From: CAMQRS01 sp964370645
Lineage (GTDB): Bacteria; Bacillota_I; Bacilli_A; Erysipelotrichales; Erysipelotrichaceae
Reading direction: 5' to 3'
Length of the DNA: 64,000 nt
NCBI GenBank assembly: GCA_964370645.1
Contig: CAYJJS010000001.1
Span: 100,076 to 164,075, forward strand
Of this stretch, positions 8,352-16,579 are shown in pieces. Made by a program: the position numbers and the translations under genes. A model generated the notes under the pieces. That model saw nothing but the letters and a program-made list of their open reading frames with translations. It was not told the origin of the DNA and made no database searches. How positions within the stretch are numbered: the first letter of the stretch is position 1; each line of letters begins with the position of its first letter.

Positions 8352-8775
8352 GACCTTGTTCCACCATCTTTTTAATATACTCCAGCTTTAACCTTATTTT
8401 CTTTTTTGTACTTCTATTTAAGATTGGTAATTCAAAAACCAAATAATTCAATGAGCGTACTTTTGACTTAGTTCCACTTGGGAATTCACTATAACTTAAA
8501 ACAGTCGTATTTCCTTCCTCACAAAAACGAAATACGCTAGTTGATTTAGTCTTTGTAGTCATATTATCTATTGTGATTGTTCTCTGTGTGAAATCTACAC
8601 TCAATGATTGTTTTACTTCCACAACTTCACCAATTACACCTCGTGTTTTTATTTTTACTTCAACTGGTTTTTGATCTTGAATTGTTTTTATTTTCATATC
8701 TGATTTAAATTTATCCAACACTTTTTTAAAAGTTAAATCTATATCTCTATTAATTTTAATATTTGAACTTGGCAT
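8338..8775 (-). CDS. DUF3284-like small protein of sugar PTS operons
   Basis: A 145-residue soluble protein without a known activity. Composition and predicted beta-rich pattern (alternating strands, then a basic C-terminal helix) resemble the DUF3284 / SRPBCC-like proteins that occur inside beta-glucoside PTS operons of Firmicutes; I recognise this from context more than from strong motifs. Start ATG at 8775 has a perfect GGAGGTAATC. It lies after a 13-bp intercistronic hairpin downstream of IIC and overlaps chbG. A role in sugar-phosphate handling is inference. Confidence 0.55.
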   Translation of the reverse strand: MPSSNIKINRDIDLTFKKVLDKFKSDMKIKTIQDQKPVEVKIKTRGVIGEVVEVKQSLSVDFTQRTITIDNMTTKTKSTSVFRFCEEGNTTVLSYSEFPSGTKSKVRSLNYLVFELPILNRSTKKKIRLKLEYIKKMVEQGHDNI

Positions 8776-8804
8776 GATTACCTCCTTAAATTCTATGCAT
8801 GAAC

Positions 8805-8833
8805 ATATAAAAGCTGTTTAACAGCTTTTATAT
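8805..8833 (-). repeat. Perfect 13-bp intercistronic hairpin after the PTS IIC gene
   Basis: ATATAAAAGCTGT, 3-nt loop, ACAGCTTTTATAT. On the minus strand the stem is followed by GTTC rather than U-residues, so it is not a classic terminator; it may set the relative mRNA level of the downstream genes by blocking 3' exonucleases or partial termination. Confidence 0.7.
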
Positions 8834-8839
8834 AATTTT

Positions 8840-10135
8840 TTAATTTTCTTTTTGATTCATTTGATTACTCATTAATACAAATGGCAAGTAAATGATGATT
8901 GCTAATACAAAGTTTATAATCGCTATGATTAATGCACCAATAGATCCATTTGTTGCTAGGAACGCTCCAAAGATTGGAGGTGTAGTCCATGCAATCGTGT
9001 TAACTACTGGACCAGCAAAACCTGCTACAGTTGCATAATATGCAATTAACGTTTGGATAACTGGTACTAAAATAAATGGAATTGCATACGTTACATTTAA
9101 CACAATAGGAATACCAAATGAAACTGGTTCATTAATTTGGAATACTCCCATTGGTAATGCTAGTTTTGCGATTTCTCTTTCACTTGCTACTTTACCTACT
9201 AAGAAGATAGCGATTAGTAAACATAGTGTTGAACCACTTCCTCCCATTTGTACATATACATCCCAAGAACCTCTAACCCAAGGATATAAACCTTGCTCAA
9301 TAGTAGTTATTCCTTCCATGAAGTTTTCCATGTTTTCAATACCCATTGGTAAGTAAATACCATCGTATAATGGTGTTAACATTTGATGACCATGTAATCC
9401 AAAGAACCAAAATAATGGTGTTAAGAAACTCATTAATACAATTGTGACGATACTTTCTCCAAATCCATTCAATATTGTTTGTATATTTGTAGCAAACCAA
9501 CTATAAATAGTTGCTGGTTCTTCCCCAATCATAATGAAAGAAAACGAGAATGTAATTATAGCACCAAGGGTTAAACAAATAATCCCTGGAATAACTGCTG
9601 TAAAACTTTTTGATACTGCTGGTGGCACTGAGTCAGGCATTTTAATCGTCCATTTTTTACGAACAACAAAGAAATGAATCTCTGAAACAATTAATGCAAG
9701 TAACATAGACACAAAGATACCAGAAGCATCGAAAAATTTCATAAATCCCATTACAATTAATGTTCCTGTAACAATTACAATGTTTCCAACTGCATCCATT
9801 TTCTCTTGATTTGCACGATGATAAGCCAATCCAATAACAAACATTAACGATAAAATCGCTAACGACCCATTCCAAATACTACCCATAATTGGAGTAATGT
9901 ATGTTCCACTGAATTCGAAGAACTCTAACCACATTCCATTCGCATAAGTATATTGTGCTAATAGACCCCAATTTCCAAATATAACATTATTCAACATTAC
10001 CGCCATAGCACCTGCTAACATTACAGGCATAGTCCCTGCAAAAGCATCACGAATTGCTACTAAATGTTTTTGTGCTCCTAATTTTGCTGCGATTGGAACA
10101 AGATGCTTGTCCAACCAATTTACTAATCTATTCAT
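8840..10135 (-). CDS. celB: PTS beta-diglucoside (cellobiose/chitobiose) transporter IIC
   Basis: Membrane channel of a Lac-family PTS, moving a beta-linked disaccharide into the cell with phosphorylation by IIB. 431 residues, usual size, with about ten hydrophobic segments. Starts NRLVNWLDKHLVPIAAKLGAQKHLVAIRDAF, a typical CelB N-terminus; the conserved FGLHGHQMLTPLYDG near 239-253 and FQINEPVSFGIPIVLN near 331 belong to the sugar-binding region. The start overlaps the IIA stop (TAATG). Symbol follows the family; true sugar unknown, with chbG and GH4 arguing for chitobiose-like substrates. Confidence 0.9.
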   Translation of the reverse strand: MNRLVNWLDKHLVPIAAKLGAQKHLVAIRDAFAGTMPVMLAGAMAVMLNNVIFGNWGLLAQYTYANGMWLEFFEFSGTYITPIMGSIWNGSLAILSLMFVIGLAYHRANQEKMDAVGNIVIVTGTLIVMGFMKFFDASGIFVSMLLALIVSEIHFFVVRKKWTIKMPDSVPPAVSKSFTAVIPGIICLTLGAIITFSFSFIMIGEEPATIYSWFATNIQTILNGFGESIVTIVLMSFLTPLFWFFGLHGHQMLTPLYDGIYLPMGIENMENFMEGITTIEQGLYPWVRGSWDVYVQMGGSGSTLCLLIAIFLVGKVASEREIAKLALPMGVFQINEPVSFGIPIVLNVTYAIPFILVPVIQTLIAYYATVAGFAGPVVNTIAWTTPPIFGAFLATNGSIGALIIAIINFVLAIIIYLPFVLMSNQMNQKEN

Positions 10136-10452
10136 TATTTTTCTCCCTTGTTTACTTCATGTAAATATATAATTTCTGATGTCAAGTCTTTTACTGTGAT
10201 AGCATTCATCAAGTGATCTTGTGCATGTACCATCAATAAAAACACATCAATTTTTTCACCTTGTGCTTCTTTCACAAGTAGACTTGTTTGCACCTTGTGT
10301 GCTTCAAGCAACGATTCCTCACACTCTTTCAATAAGTCACGTGCTTGATCGATATTCCCATCTCGACATGCTTGTAAAGCTTCCATAGCCAAACTTCGCG
10401 CATTTCCTGAATAAGAAATCAATTCCATTGCTGTCGTATATAATTCTTCCAT
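10135..10452 (-). CDS. celC: PTS lactose/cellobiose-type IIA
   Basis: Soluble phosphocarrier of the Lac PTS family, receiving phosphate from HPr-His and passing it to IIB. 105 residues, a trimeric all-helical family. The MVHAQDHLMNA segment at about 74-84 holds the two histidines (76 and 80); the first is the likely phosphorylated residue. Lies 1 bp downstream of the IIB gene and overlaps IIC by one base, so the three PTS subunits are translationally coupled. Confidence 0.93.
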   Translation of the reverse strand: MEELYTTAMELISYSGNARSLAMEALQACRDGNIDQARDLLKECEESLLEAHKVQTSLLVKEAQGEKIDVFLLMVHAQDHLMNAITVKDLTSEIIYLHEVNKGEK

Positions 10453-10453
10453 A

Positions 10454-10750
10454 TTATTTCTCTAACGCTTTCATAGCAGCTTCTAACACTGCTTTCCCAT
10501 CCATTCTTCCATAACTTGCCATATCAATAGCCATAACTGGTATATTTGTTTGCTCTTCAAACTGACGTACCATAAAACGTATTTGAGGTCCAACTAAACA
10601 AATATCCGCTTTCGCAAAATTTTCTTTGCTCTCACTACTAGATACTGCCCAAATTTCAGCTTCTACACCCATCGTTTCAGCAGCTTCTTTCATTTTAGTC
10701 ACCAATAAGCTTGTTGACATTCCAGCATTACATACAAGTAAAATTTTCAT
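10454..10750 (-). CDS. celA: PTS lactose/cellobiose-type IIB
   Basis: Soluble IIB subunit that carries phosphate on a cysteine and hands it to the sugar at IIC. 98 residues from the ATG at 10750, chosen because GGAGGTAATT lies immediately upstream and the family begins MKILLVCNAGMSTS; the upstream in-frame ATG would overlap the GH1 gene. The CNAGMSTS phosphate loop is at 7-14. Second gene of the operon. Confidence 0.93.
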   Translation of the reverse strand: MKILLVCNAGMSTSLLVTKMKEAAETMGVEAEIWAVSSSESKENFAKADICLVGPQIRFMVRQFEEQTNIPVMAIDMASYGRMDGKAVLEAAMKALEK

Positions 10751-10760
10751 AATTACCTCC

Positions 10761-12134
10761 TTAAATTTCTCTTGTTTCAATCACATGTTTGATCCAAAGA
10801 CCCGATTTTTTTATGACTCTATTCTTCGTTTCAAGATTTAAAGAGACATATCCATATCTATTTTTATAAGCATTTGCCCAAGACCAGTTATCCACAAAAG
10901 TCCACAAATGATATCCTACACAATTGCTTCCTTCTGCAATTCCCTTCCATAAATTTTTTAAATGATCTTGAATAAATTCAATCCTATAGTCATCACTAAT
11001 GAAGCCATTTTCATCCATAAACCTTTCTTCGTTCTCTACACCCATACCATTCTCGGAAACAAACCATTTAATATTGTTGTAGTTATCTCGAATATTTATC
11101 GCAATATCATACAACCCTTCTGGATATATCTCCCAACCTCGATATGGATTCATTTTACGTCCAGGCATTTCATACTGCTGTCCAAAATGTTCAGGCATCA
11201 ACATATCGCCTTCTTTATACTCTAAATCACTTTTTTTAATTCGACGTGGTTGGTAGTAGTTCACACCTAAATAATCAATCGTATTTTCTCTAATAATACT
11301 TAACTCCTCTGAATTTGAATCAACGTGAATCCCACTCTCTTTTAAAATTGAAACTAACTCAGTAGGAAATTCACCTTTCACAGCTGGATCTAAGAAAGAA
11401 CGATTAAATAACAAATCACTAATATGAGCTGCCTTTACATCCTCTACATCATCACTTCTAGGATAACTTGGCGTAAGATTTAGTATTATACCAATTTCTC
11501 CATCTAAATTCATTTTACGATATTCCTTTATTGCACTAGCACTCGCCAATGCAGTGTTATATGCAGCCTGCGCAGCAAGTGATGAATCAACAATTAGTGG
11601 ATAATGAAACTGGTATAAATAACACGCTTCAATTGGCACAATAGGTTCATTGAATGTGAACCAATGTTTCACAATATCTCCATATAACGTAAAGCAAACC
11701 TTAGCATACTCAACATACAATCGCATCACTTCTTTACTCACTAAACCACCACATTTTTGTAATTTCATCGGCATATCAAAGTGGTATAAATTTACATACG
11801 GTGTAATCCCTTGTTTGATTAAGTATTCAAAATAATCTCTATAAAACTTTGCAGCTTTATCATTTACCTTGCACGTGTCAAAGTCCTCAATTAGACGTGA
11901 CCATTGAATACTAGTACGAAATGTAGTAAACCCCATTTCTTTCATCATATCCACATCTTCTTTATATTTTAGATATACTGCACTCGTCTCGTTTGGACCA
12001 ATTTCATTAAAAAATGCTTTACTATCTATTTTGTGCCAATAATCAAAGATATTATCATTAACCTTATCATAGGCTCCTTCACTTTGAGGACCACTACTCG
12101 CAGTTCCAAAAGTGAAACTTTCTTTAAACTTCAT
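10761..12134 (-). CDS. GH1 family 6-phospho-beta-glucosidase
   Basis: Retaining GH1 enzyme that hydrolyses phosphorylated beta-glucosides to glucose-6-phosphate and an aglycone or glucose. 457 residues. The ATG at 12134 follows GGAGGTTAGT; the ATG four codons upstream contains that ribosome site and is rejected. FTFGTASSGPQSEG near 7-20 is the family start; TFNEP near 164 holds the acid/base glutamate and SENGMG near 361 the nucleophile. First gene of the operon, downstream of a promoter and cre-like box. The operon has both GH1 and GH4 hydrolases, suggesting two phosphorylated disaccharide types are handled. Confidence 0.93.
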   Translation of the reverse strand: MKFKESFTFGTASSGPQSEGAYDKVNDNIFDYWHKIDSKAFFNEIGPNETSAVYLKYKEDVDMMKEMGFTTFRTSIQWSRLIEDFDTCKVNDKAAKFYRDYFEYLIKQGITPYVNLYHFDMPMKLQKCGGLVSKEVMRLYVEYAKVCFTLYGDIVKHWFTFNEPIVPIEACYLYQFHYPLIVDSSLAAQAAYNTALASASAIKEYRKMNLDGEIGIILNLTPSYPRSDDVEDVKAAHISDLLFNRSFLDPAVKGEFPTELVSILKESGIHVDSNSEELSIIRENTIDYLGVNYYQPRRIKKSDLEYKEGDMLMPEHFGQQYEMPGRKMNPYRGWEIYPEGLYDIAINIRDNYNNIKWFVSENGMGVENEERFMDENGFISDDYRIEFIQDHLKNLWKGIAEGSNCVGYHLWTFVDNWSWANAYKNRYGYVSLNLETKNRVIKKSGLWIKHVIETREI

Positions 12135-12147
12135 ACTAACCTCCATT

Positions 12148-12160
12148 TGTAGCGCTTACA
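12148..12160 (-). promoter_or_regulatory. cre-like catabolite repression box
   Basis: Minus-strand TGTAAGCGCTACA has a perfect TGTAAGCG half-site but the second half is shifted by one base from the 14-bp consensus. It sits just after the -10 of the sugar operon, covering the likely start of transcription, the usual place for CcpA repression. Confidence 0.45.
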
Positions 12161-12165
12161 CATTA

Positions 12166-12194
12166 AGAGTAACGGACAATCAATGATATGTCAA
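12166..12194 (-). promoter_or_regulatory. Promoter of the beta-diglucoside PTS operon
   Basis: TTGACA (12189-12194), 17-bp spacer, TACTCT (12166-12171) on the minus strand, 32 bp upstream of the GH1 ATG. Confidence 0.75.
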
Positions 12195-12209
12195 CACATT
12201 TTTATCAAT

Positions 12210-12221
12210 TTGTACGTACTA
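12210..12221. promoter_or_regulatory. Candidate GntR/HutC operator 1
   Basis: TTGTACGTACTA, an imperfect palindrome of the GT-N-TA-N-AC type bound by HutC-subfamily GntR regulators. It lies 15 bp upstream of the operon -35. The half TTGTACRTAC recurs in inverted orientation at 12253-12263. Confidence 0.45.
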
Positions 12222-12252
12222 ATATGAACACACTTATTTGGGTAGGATTTTA

Positions 12253-12263
12253 TGTATGTACAA
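12253..12263. promoter_or_regulatory. Candidate GntR/HutC operator 2
   Basis: TGTATGTACAA, the inverted counterpart of operator 1, immediately upstream of the gntR -35. The pair brackets the divergent promoters and would allow both autoregulation and operon control. Confidence 0.45.
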
Positions 12264-12292
12264 TTGACATTCTTTTTTAATCTATCTATAAT
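12264..12292 (+). promoter_or_regulatory. Consensus promoter of the gntR gene
   Basis: TTGACA (12264-12269), 17-bp spacer, TATAAT (12287-12292): a perfect sigma-A consensus. RBS AGGGGAG and ATG 12323 follow. Confidence 0.85.
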
Positions 12293-12322
12293 GTGTTTAA
12301 AGCATAATCAAGGGGAGATTTT

Positions 12323-13018
12323 ATGGAAAAATATAAATATGTAGCAAATGAAATAATCAAAAAAATCAATGAAGATTTTTATAAAATTGGACAAAAATTA
12401 CCAACTGAAGTAATTATTGCAAAACAATACAATGTTTCTAGACACACAATTCGAAAAGCTTTGGAAAATTTATCTCAACGAGGATATATAAGCACTCGCC
12501 AAGGTAGCGGTTCTTACATTACAAACGAAACGAGTTATCGAAGTTTAGATATAAATTCTTTTTCTGAGAGTTATCAACATCGTAATGCTAAAAATGAGGT
12601 TATTTACTTTGGACTAATTGATTCTACTCCTGAACTAGAAAAAGCCTTTTCGTTACCTAGTTCAAACAAATATTTCCATTGGCAACGTCTTCGTTATTTA
12701 GATGGAAACCCAAATCCAATTCAATTAGAATACACTTATGTTCCTCAATATTTAGTTCCAGATATCAAAGAAGAAGATTTATTAAAATCTGTTTATCGTT
12801 ATATTGAAGAAACAACTGGATATTTCATAGATCATGCCCTAAAAGAAATTATAGCAATTAACCTATCTGAACAAGAAGCTAACTTACTTCAAGCTCCAGT
12901 TGGTTATCCAGCAATTGTTATCAACAACTTAGCATATTTAACAAATGGTGAAATTTTCGAGGTATCCACAAATTATCACATTAATCAAACTATAAAATAT
13001 TATGCAAAGAAGTTATAA
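12323..13018 (+). CDS. GntR family (HutC/UTRA) transcriptional regulator
   Basis: DNA-binding regulator of 231 residues. Winged helix-turn-helix at about 1-70 (KLPTEVIIAKQYNVSRHTIRKALENLSQRGYISTRQGSGSYI), then a UTRA effector domain (about 85-230) that in this subfamily binds a sugar phosphate. It is divergent from the PTS operon with two candidate operators in the shared 188-bp region, so it most likely controls that operon in response to a phosphorylated beta-disaccharide. Same type as BglR/TreR/NagR regulators. Confidence 0.92.
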   Translation: MEKYKYVANEIIKKINEDFYKIGQKLPTEVIIAKQYNVSRHTIRKALENLSQRGYISTRQGSGSYITNETSYRSLDINSFSESYQHRNAKNEVIYFGLIDSTPELEKAFSLPSSNKYFHWQRLRYLDGNPNPIQLEYTYVPQYLVPDIKEEDLLKSVYRYIEETTGYFIDHALKEIIAINLSEQEANLLQAPVGYPAIVINNLAYLTNGEIFEVSTNYHINQTIKYYAKKL

Positions 13019-13041
13019 AAAATTAAACATACTTATTAAAT

Positions 13042-13089
13042 AAGGATTCGCTGTTGTATCATTACACAACAATGAATCCTTTTATTTTT
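13042..13089 (+). terminator. Terminator after gntR
   Basis: Long hairpin with AAGGATTC (13042-13049) pairing with GAATCCTT (13074-13081) and an inner TGTTGT/ACAACA stem, followed by TTATTTTT. Confidence 0.8.
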
Positions 13090-13132
13090 GTATTATATAA
13101 TTTAAAGTTCACAAAAAGCAAATACAATAAAT

Positions 13133-13153
13133 AAAAAGAGTGCTTTTGCACTC
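13133..13153 (-). terminator. Terminator of the cinA-glpK operon
   Basis: Minus strand GAGTGC, AAAA loop, GCACTC, then TTTTTATTT, directly after the hydroxyacid dehydrogenase stop. Confidence 0.85.
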
Positions 13154-14095
13154 CTAATACTCAGTATTACAATCCACTATATTTTCTAGTGGATTCTCCT
13201 CTATATAATTCCTCATATTTCTTTGCACCAAATCTTGAAACAATTGTTTCGTTTCTGCATTAGAAAAAGTGCCAGAAACATGTGGTGTAATCATTAGATT
13301 TGGACAATCCCATAACACACTTTCTGATGGAATCGGCTCTTCATCAAAAACATCTAACATAGCACCAGCAATTTTTCCTTGCTTTAAATACGAAACAATT
13401 GTATTTTGATCAATGGCATTGCTTCTTCCAACATTTAAAATAATGGCATCATTACGTAAAAGTTCAAAATATTTTGCTTCAAACAATCCATCAGTATGTT
13501 TTGATTTTGGCAAACAAAAACACAATACATTCACTTCTTCCAATAGATTATCCAAAGACTCCATACTATATACAGCATCAAAACAAGCAACCTTTTTCCC
13601 ACTACGATTCACACCATATACCTTCGCATCAAATTGTTTCATGAGACGTGCATAACTTGCTCCTAAATCACCCGTTCCAAACACTAACACCTTTGCATCA
13701 GACAATCGTTTCAAGCCCAATAAAGGCTTGTATTCGCGTCTGTGCTGAGATTGTATATAATGGGGCATATTACGAAACAACATTAAAGTAGACATAAGTA
13801 AATGCTCCGCGATATTACTACCAAACACACCACTTGCATTACAAATTGTATACCCTTGATTTAAGTATGGTATATACCCTTCATTACCTGCACTAAACAA
13901 CTGCAGAAATTTTAGTTTTGTACATCTAGATAATAGATTATGTGGAATATTTCCAATGAATACTTCTGCATCCTCCACATCCTCAACACACAACTCTTTT
14001 CTCGCTTTATACACATAATTACTGTGTTTCTCTAAGTATGCTTTTACAGTATCCCCTACATCAATAATACTTACTACCTTCACATTACACCTCAT
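13154..14095 (-). CDS. D-isomer specific 2-hydroxyacid dehydrogenase family protein
   Basis: NAD(P)-dependent dehydrogenase family that interconverts 2-keto acids and D-2-hydroxy acids. 313 residues. Rossmann motif VFGTGDLG near 144-151; catalytic Arg in NVGRSNAI near 221, Glu in DVFDEEPIP near 249, His in TPHVSG near 272. The start at 14095 overlaps the HAD gene; a GTG at 14083 just after the HAD stop with GAGGTG upstream is an equally good start and would remove four residues. Substrate unknown. Last gene of the operon with cinA and glpK. Confidence 0.85.
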   Translation of the reverse strand: MRCNVKVVSIIDVGDTVKAYLEKHSNYVYKARKELCVEDVEDAEVFIGNIPHNLLSRCTKLKFLQLFSAGNEGYIPYLNQGYTICNASGVFGSNIAEHLLMSTLMLFRNMPHYIQSQHRREYKPLLGLKRLSDAKVLVFGTGDLGASYARLMKQFDAKVYGVNRSGKKVACFDAVYSMESLDNLLEEVNVLCFCLPKSKHTDGLFEAKYFELLRNDAIILNVGRSNAIDQNTIVSYLKQGKIAGAMLDVFDEEPIPSESVLWDCPNLMITPHVSGTFSNAETKQLFQDLVQRNMRNYIEENPLENIVDCNTEY

Positions 14096-14795
14096 CTAGT
14101 TGTTGTACAAACTTTAAGAAATCCTCACTACTACCTCGATATGAAGTTTGAATATCTTCTTCACTCTCGTGAATTAAATAATCTTCTACGATATATACAG
14201 GCACCCCTAAGGATTCAACCATACCATCTTCTATTGTGTTATTACCTACCATCAAACATTCACTAGGATTTAATCCTTGTTTCTTTAGAAATTCTTTATA
14301 ATACGATATTGAAGATTTTGTAAAGCTACTATTTTCATAATGTGTAAACGTTTCAAAATCCTCAATATCAAGTCCACTCCACTCAATACGTCGTTCTACT
14401 GCTTGTGCAGGAAACAATGGATTTGTAGTAACATACAACTTATATCCTTTATCTTTTAATGTTTGAACTGCCTTTATCATATTTGGACTTTGTGAAACAA
14501 ACTGCTCCACACGCAAAAATTCTGTTTCATAAAAAACATTAAATTCACCAATAATGTCTTCCCTCTCAATTCCTGTAGCTTTTGAAAATGCTTTCCAAAA
14601 TACCTCAGCATTGCTTTGACTACCATCATTTTGCATCATGTATTTCGTACCATACAACACACCATCCACAATCTTCTTTTCATCACGTTGCTTTTCTTCA
14701 TAAAATGTATGAATACAACCTAAATACCCTTTCACAAATACATCTAAATCCATTGGCAACAAAGTACCATCTAAATCAAATAAAATATGTTTCAT
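14085..14795 (-). CDS. HAD superfamily hydrolase
   Basis: Likely phosphatase acting on a small phosphorylated metabolite. 236 residues. Motif I FDLDGTLL at 5-12 (nucleophile Asp and acid/base Asp), motif II Thr in YVTTNP near 120, motif III Lys in the TKSSISYYKEFLKK stretch, motif IV GNNTIEDGM near 190. Helical cap between motifs I and II (subfamily I). Overlaps the dehydrogenase gene by 11 bp. Substrate cannot be assigned. Confidence 0.87.
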   Translation of the reverse strand: MKHILFDLDGTLLPMDLDVFVKGYLGCIHTFYEEKQRDEKKIVDGVLYGTKYMMQNDGSQSNAEVFWKAFSKATGIEREDIIGEFNVFYETEFLRVEQFVSQSPNMIKAVQTLKDKGYKLYVTTNPLFPAQAVERRIEWSGLDIEDFETFTHYENSSFTKSSISYYKEFLKKQGLNPSECLMVGNNTIEDGMVESLGVPVYIVEDYLIHESEEDIQTSYRGSSEDFLKFVQQLDEV

Positions 14796-14804
14796 ACTAC
14801 CCCC

Positions 14805-15077
14805 TTATTTGTGTTTAAAACTATAATACTCTTTATCCTTCAACAGCATTTCCTCTTCATTAAACGTATCACTGCTTTCATGCAAGTAAAATGTTTGTCT
14901 ACCAAACAATACCTCAAATTCCTCTATTGAGAGTTTATATTGACTTTGTTCATTTTTAACAACAACAATATTACCTCTTTTCGCTACATAACTTCGTACT
15001 CTGCCTTGTATAAAGAAAAGAACTTCTTTTTCTTCAAGTAGATGTAGAGCTTCATAAAAATTACTTAACTCACCCAT
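14805..15077 (-). CDS. Uncharacterised 90-residue protein
   Basis: Not recognised. The ATG at 15077 comes 1 bp after the glpK TAG with AAGGTG upstream, so I place the start there instead of the GTG at 15086. Soluble, acidic, mixed alpha/beta; contains SYVAKRGNIVVVKNEQSQYKLS and ends in charged residues. Tight spacing with glpK and the HAD gene marks it as a genuine operon member. No function is proposed. Confidence 0.65.
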   Translation of the reverse strand: MGELSNFYEALHLLEEKEVLFFIQGRVRSYVAKRGNIVVVKNEQSQYKLSIEEFEVLFGRQTFYLHESSDTFNEEEMLLKDKEYYSFKHK

Positions 15078-15078
15078 A

Positions 15079-16578
15079 CTATACACCTTGATGATAGCTA
15101 GTTAACACTTCAATTACTTTACGCCACTCTAAATACAAAGCATCTGCTTCTTGTTTGGGCATATTAACCTCATACACTTTACGTTTTTGTAGTTTTTGTG
15201 TAAGTTCTTTTTTATTCTCAAAAAATCCAGTTGCTAATCCCGCTAACATACATGCACCCAATGCAGTTGTTTCACTAATCTTTGCCAAGTTGATTGGTTG
15301 TTGTAAGATATCACTTTGAAATTGCATCAAATATCCATTTTTTGTGACACCACCATCTACATTAATAATTGCATGATCAATTTGTACATCTTTACACATC
15401 GCATCAATCACATCTTTACTTTGATAAGCAATCGATTCTAACATAGCTCTAGTAATATGTGCAGTACTTGTCCCTCTAGTTAAATTAAACATTGCTCCAC
15501 GCACCTTATCATTCCAATAAGGAGCTCCTAAGCCAACAAAAGATGGTACTACTATAACACCTTCACTACTATCTATGCCCCTCACCAAGGATTCACTTTG
15601 TGCAGCATCCTCGAAAAAGTGAAGTTCATCTCTAAGCCACTGAATTCCACTACCTGCTACAAAAATACTACCTTCAAGGACATATTCAACCTGCCCATCA
15701 ATCCCCCAAGCAAGCGAAGAAATTAATCCATGCTTAGATTCAATCCTTTGATTTGCAGTATTCATAAGCACAAAGCAACCTGTCCCATAAGTGTTCTTAC
15801 ACATACCTTTTTCAAAACATCCTTGCCCAAACAATGCAGCTTGTTGATCCCCAATCATACTTGCAATAGGAACACTACAATTAAAAAATAATGGTTTTTG
15901 CGTATATGCATAAATACTTGAACTATCTTTTACCTCAGGCAACATTTGTTTTGGAATATTAAAGACATCTAATATAGCATCATCCCAACATAAGTCATGG
16001 ATATTATACAACAAAGTTCTTGAAGCATTCGAATAATCACTCATATGCGCACTTCCACCACTCAATCGATACAAAATATAAGAATCCATTGTTCCAAACA
16101 ACAATTCTCCTTTTTCTGCACGTGCTTGTGCACCATCTACATGATCTAAAATCCATCGAATCTTACTAGCCGAAAAATAAGGATCTACACGCAATCCCGT
16201 TTTCTTTGTAATCCAATCCTCGTGTCCTGCATTTTTAATTGCATCACAAATATCATCACTTTGTCTAGATTGCCAAACAATCGCTGGATAAATCGCAATA
16301 AAGCTTTCTTTTTCCCATACAACAGTAGTCTCTCTTTGATTGGTAATCGCAATACTATCAATTTGTTTTGGTGTAATATTAGCACGTATGAATACCTCAC
16401 TCATACAACTTAACACACTCAACCATATTTCATGTGGATTTTGTTCTACCCACCCCGGTTTTGGATAAGACTGACTGATTTCTTTTTGTGCTTGTACAAC
16501 AGGTTGTAAATTTTGATCAAACAAGATTACTCTTGTACTGGTAGTCCCTTGATCAATAGACATAATATATTTTTGCAT
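15079..16578 (-). CDS. glpK: Glycerol kinase
   Basis: Phosphorylates glycerol with ATP to sn-glycerol-3-phosphate (FGGY family). 499 residues from the ATG at 16578, 1 bp after the DUF1653 stop; the family starts MxKYIMSIDQGTTSxR. Phosphate-1 motif SIDQGTTSTR at 7-16, TNQRETTVVWEK near 80, the ATP-domain GDQQAALFGQ and TYGTGCFVL segments mid-protein, and DGGVTKNGYLMQFQSDIL near 405. No glpF or glpD is adjacent. The loop before GDQQ, which in enterococcal GlpK carries the HPr-phosphorylated His (YHFYG), reads PLFFNC here. Confidence 0.95.
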   Translation of the reverse strand: MQKYIMSIDQGTTSTRVILFDQNLQPVVQAQKEISQSYPKPGWVEQNPHEIWLSVLSCMSEVFIRANITPKQIDSIAITNQRETTVVWEKESFIAIYPAIVWQSRQSDDICDAIKNAGHEDWITKKTGLRVDPYFSASKIRWILDHVDGAQARAEKGELLFGTMDSYILYRLSGGSAHMSDYSNASRTLLYNIHDLCWDDAILDVFNIPKQMLPEVKDSSSIYAYTQKPLFFNCSVPIASMIGDQQAALFGQGCFEKGMCKNTYGTGCFVLMNTANQRIESKHGLISSLAWGIDGQVEYVLEGSIFVAGSGIQWLRDELHFFEDAAQSESLVRGIDSSEGVIVVPSFVGLGAPYWNDKVRGAMFNLTRGTSTAHITRAMLESIAYQSKDVIDAMCKDVQIDHAIINVDGGVTKNGYLMQFQSDILQQPINLAKISETTALGACMLAGLATGFFENKKELTQKLQKRKVYEVNMPKQEADALYLEWRKVIEVLTSYHQGV

Positions 16579-16579
16579 A

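Noticed and set aside
12121..12140. ATG at 12146 as GH1 start
   Set aside because: It contains the GGAGG of the next ATG (12134), which matches the family N-terminus.
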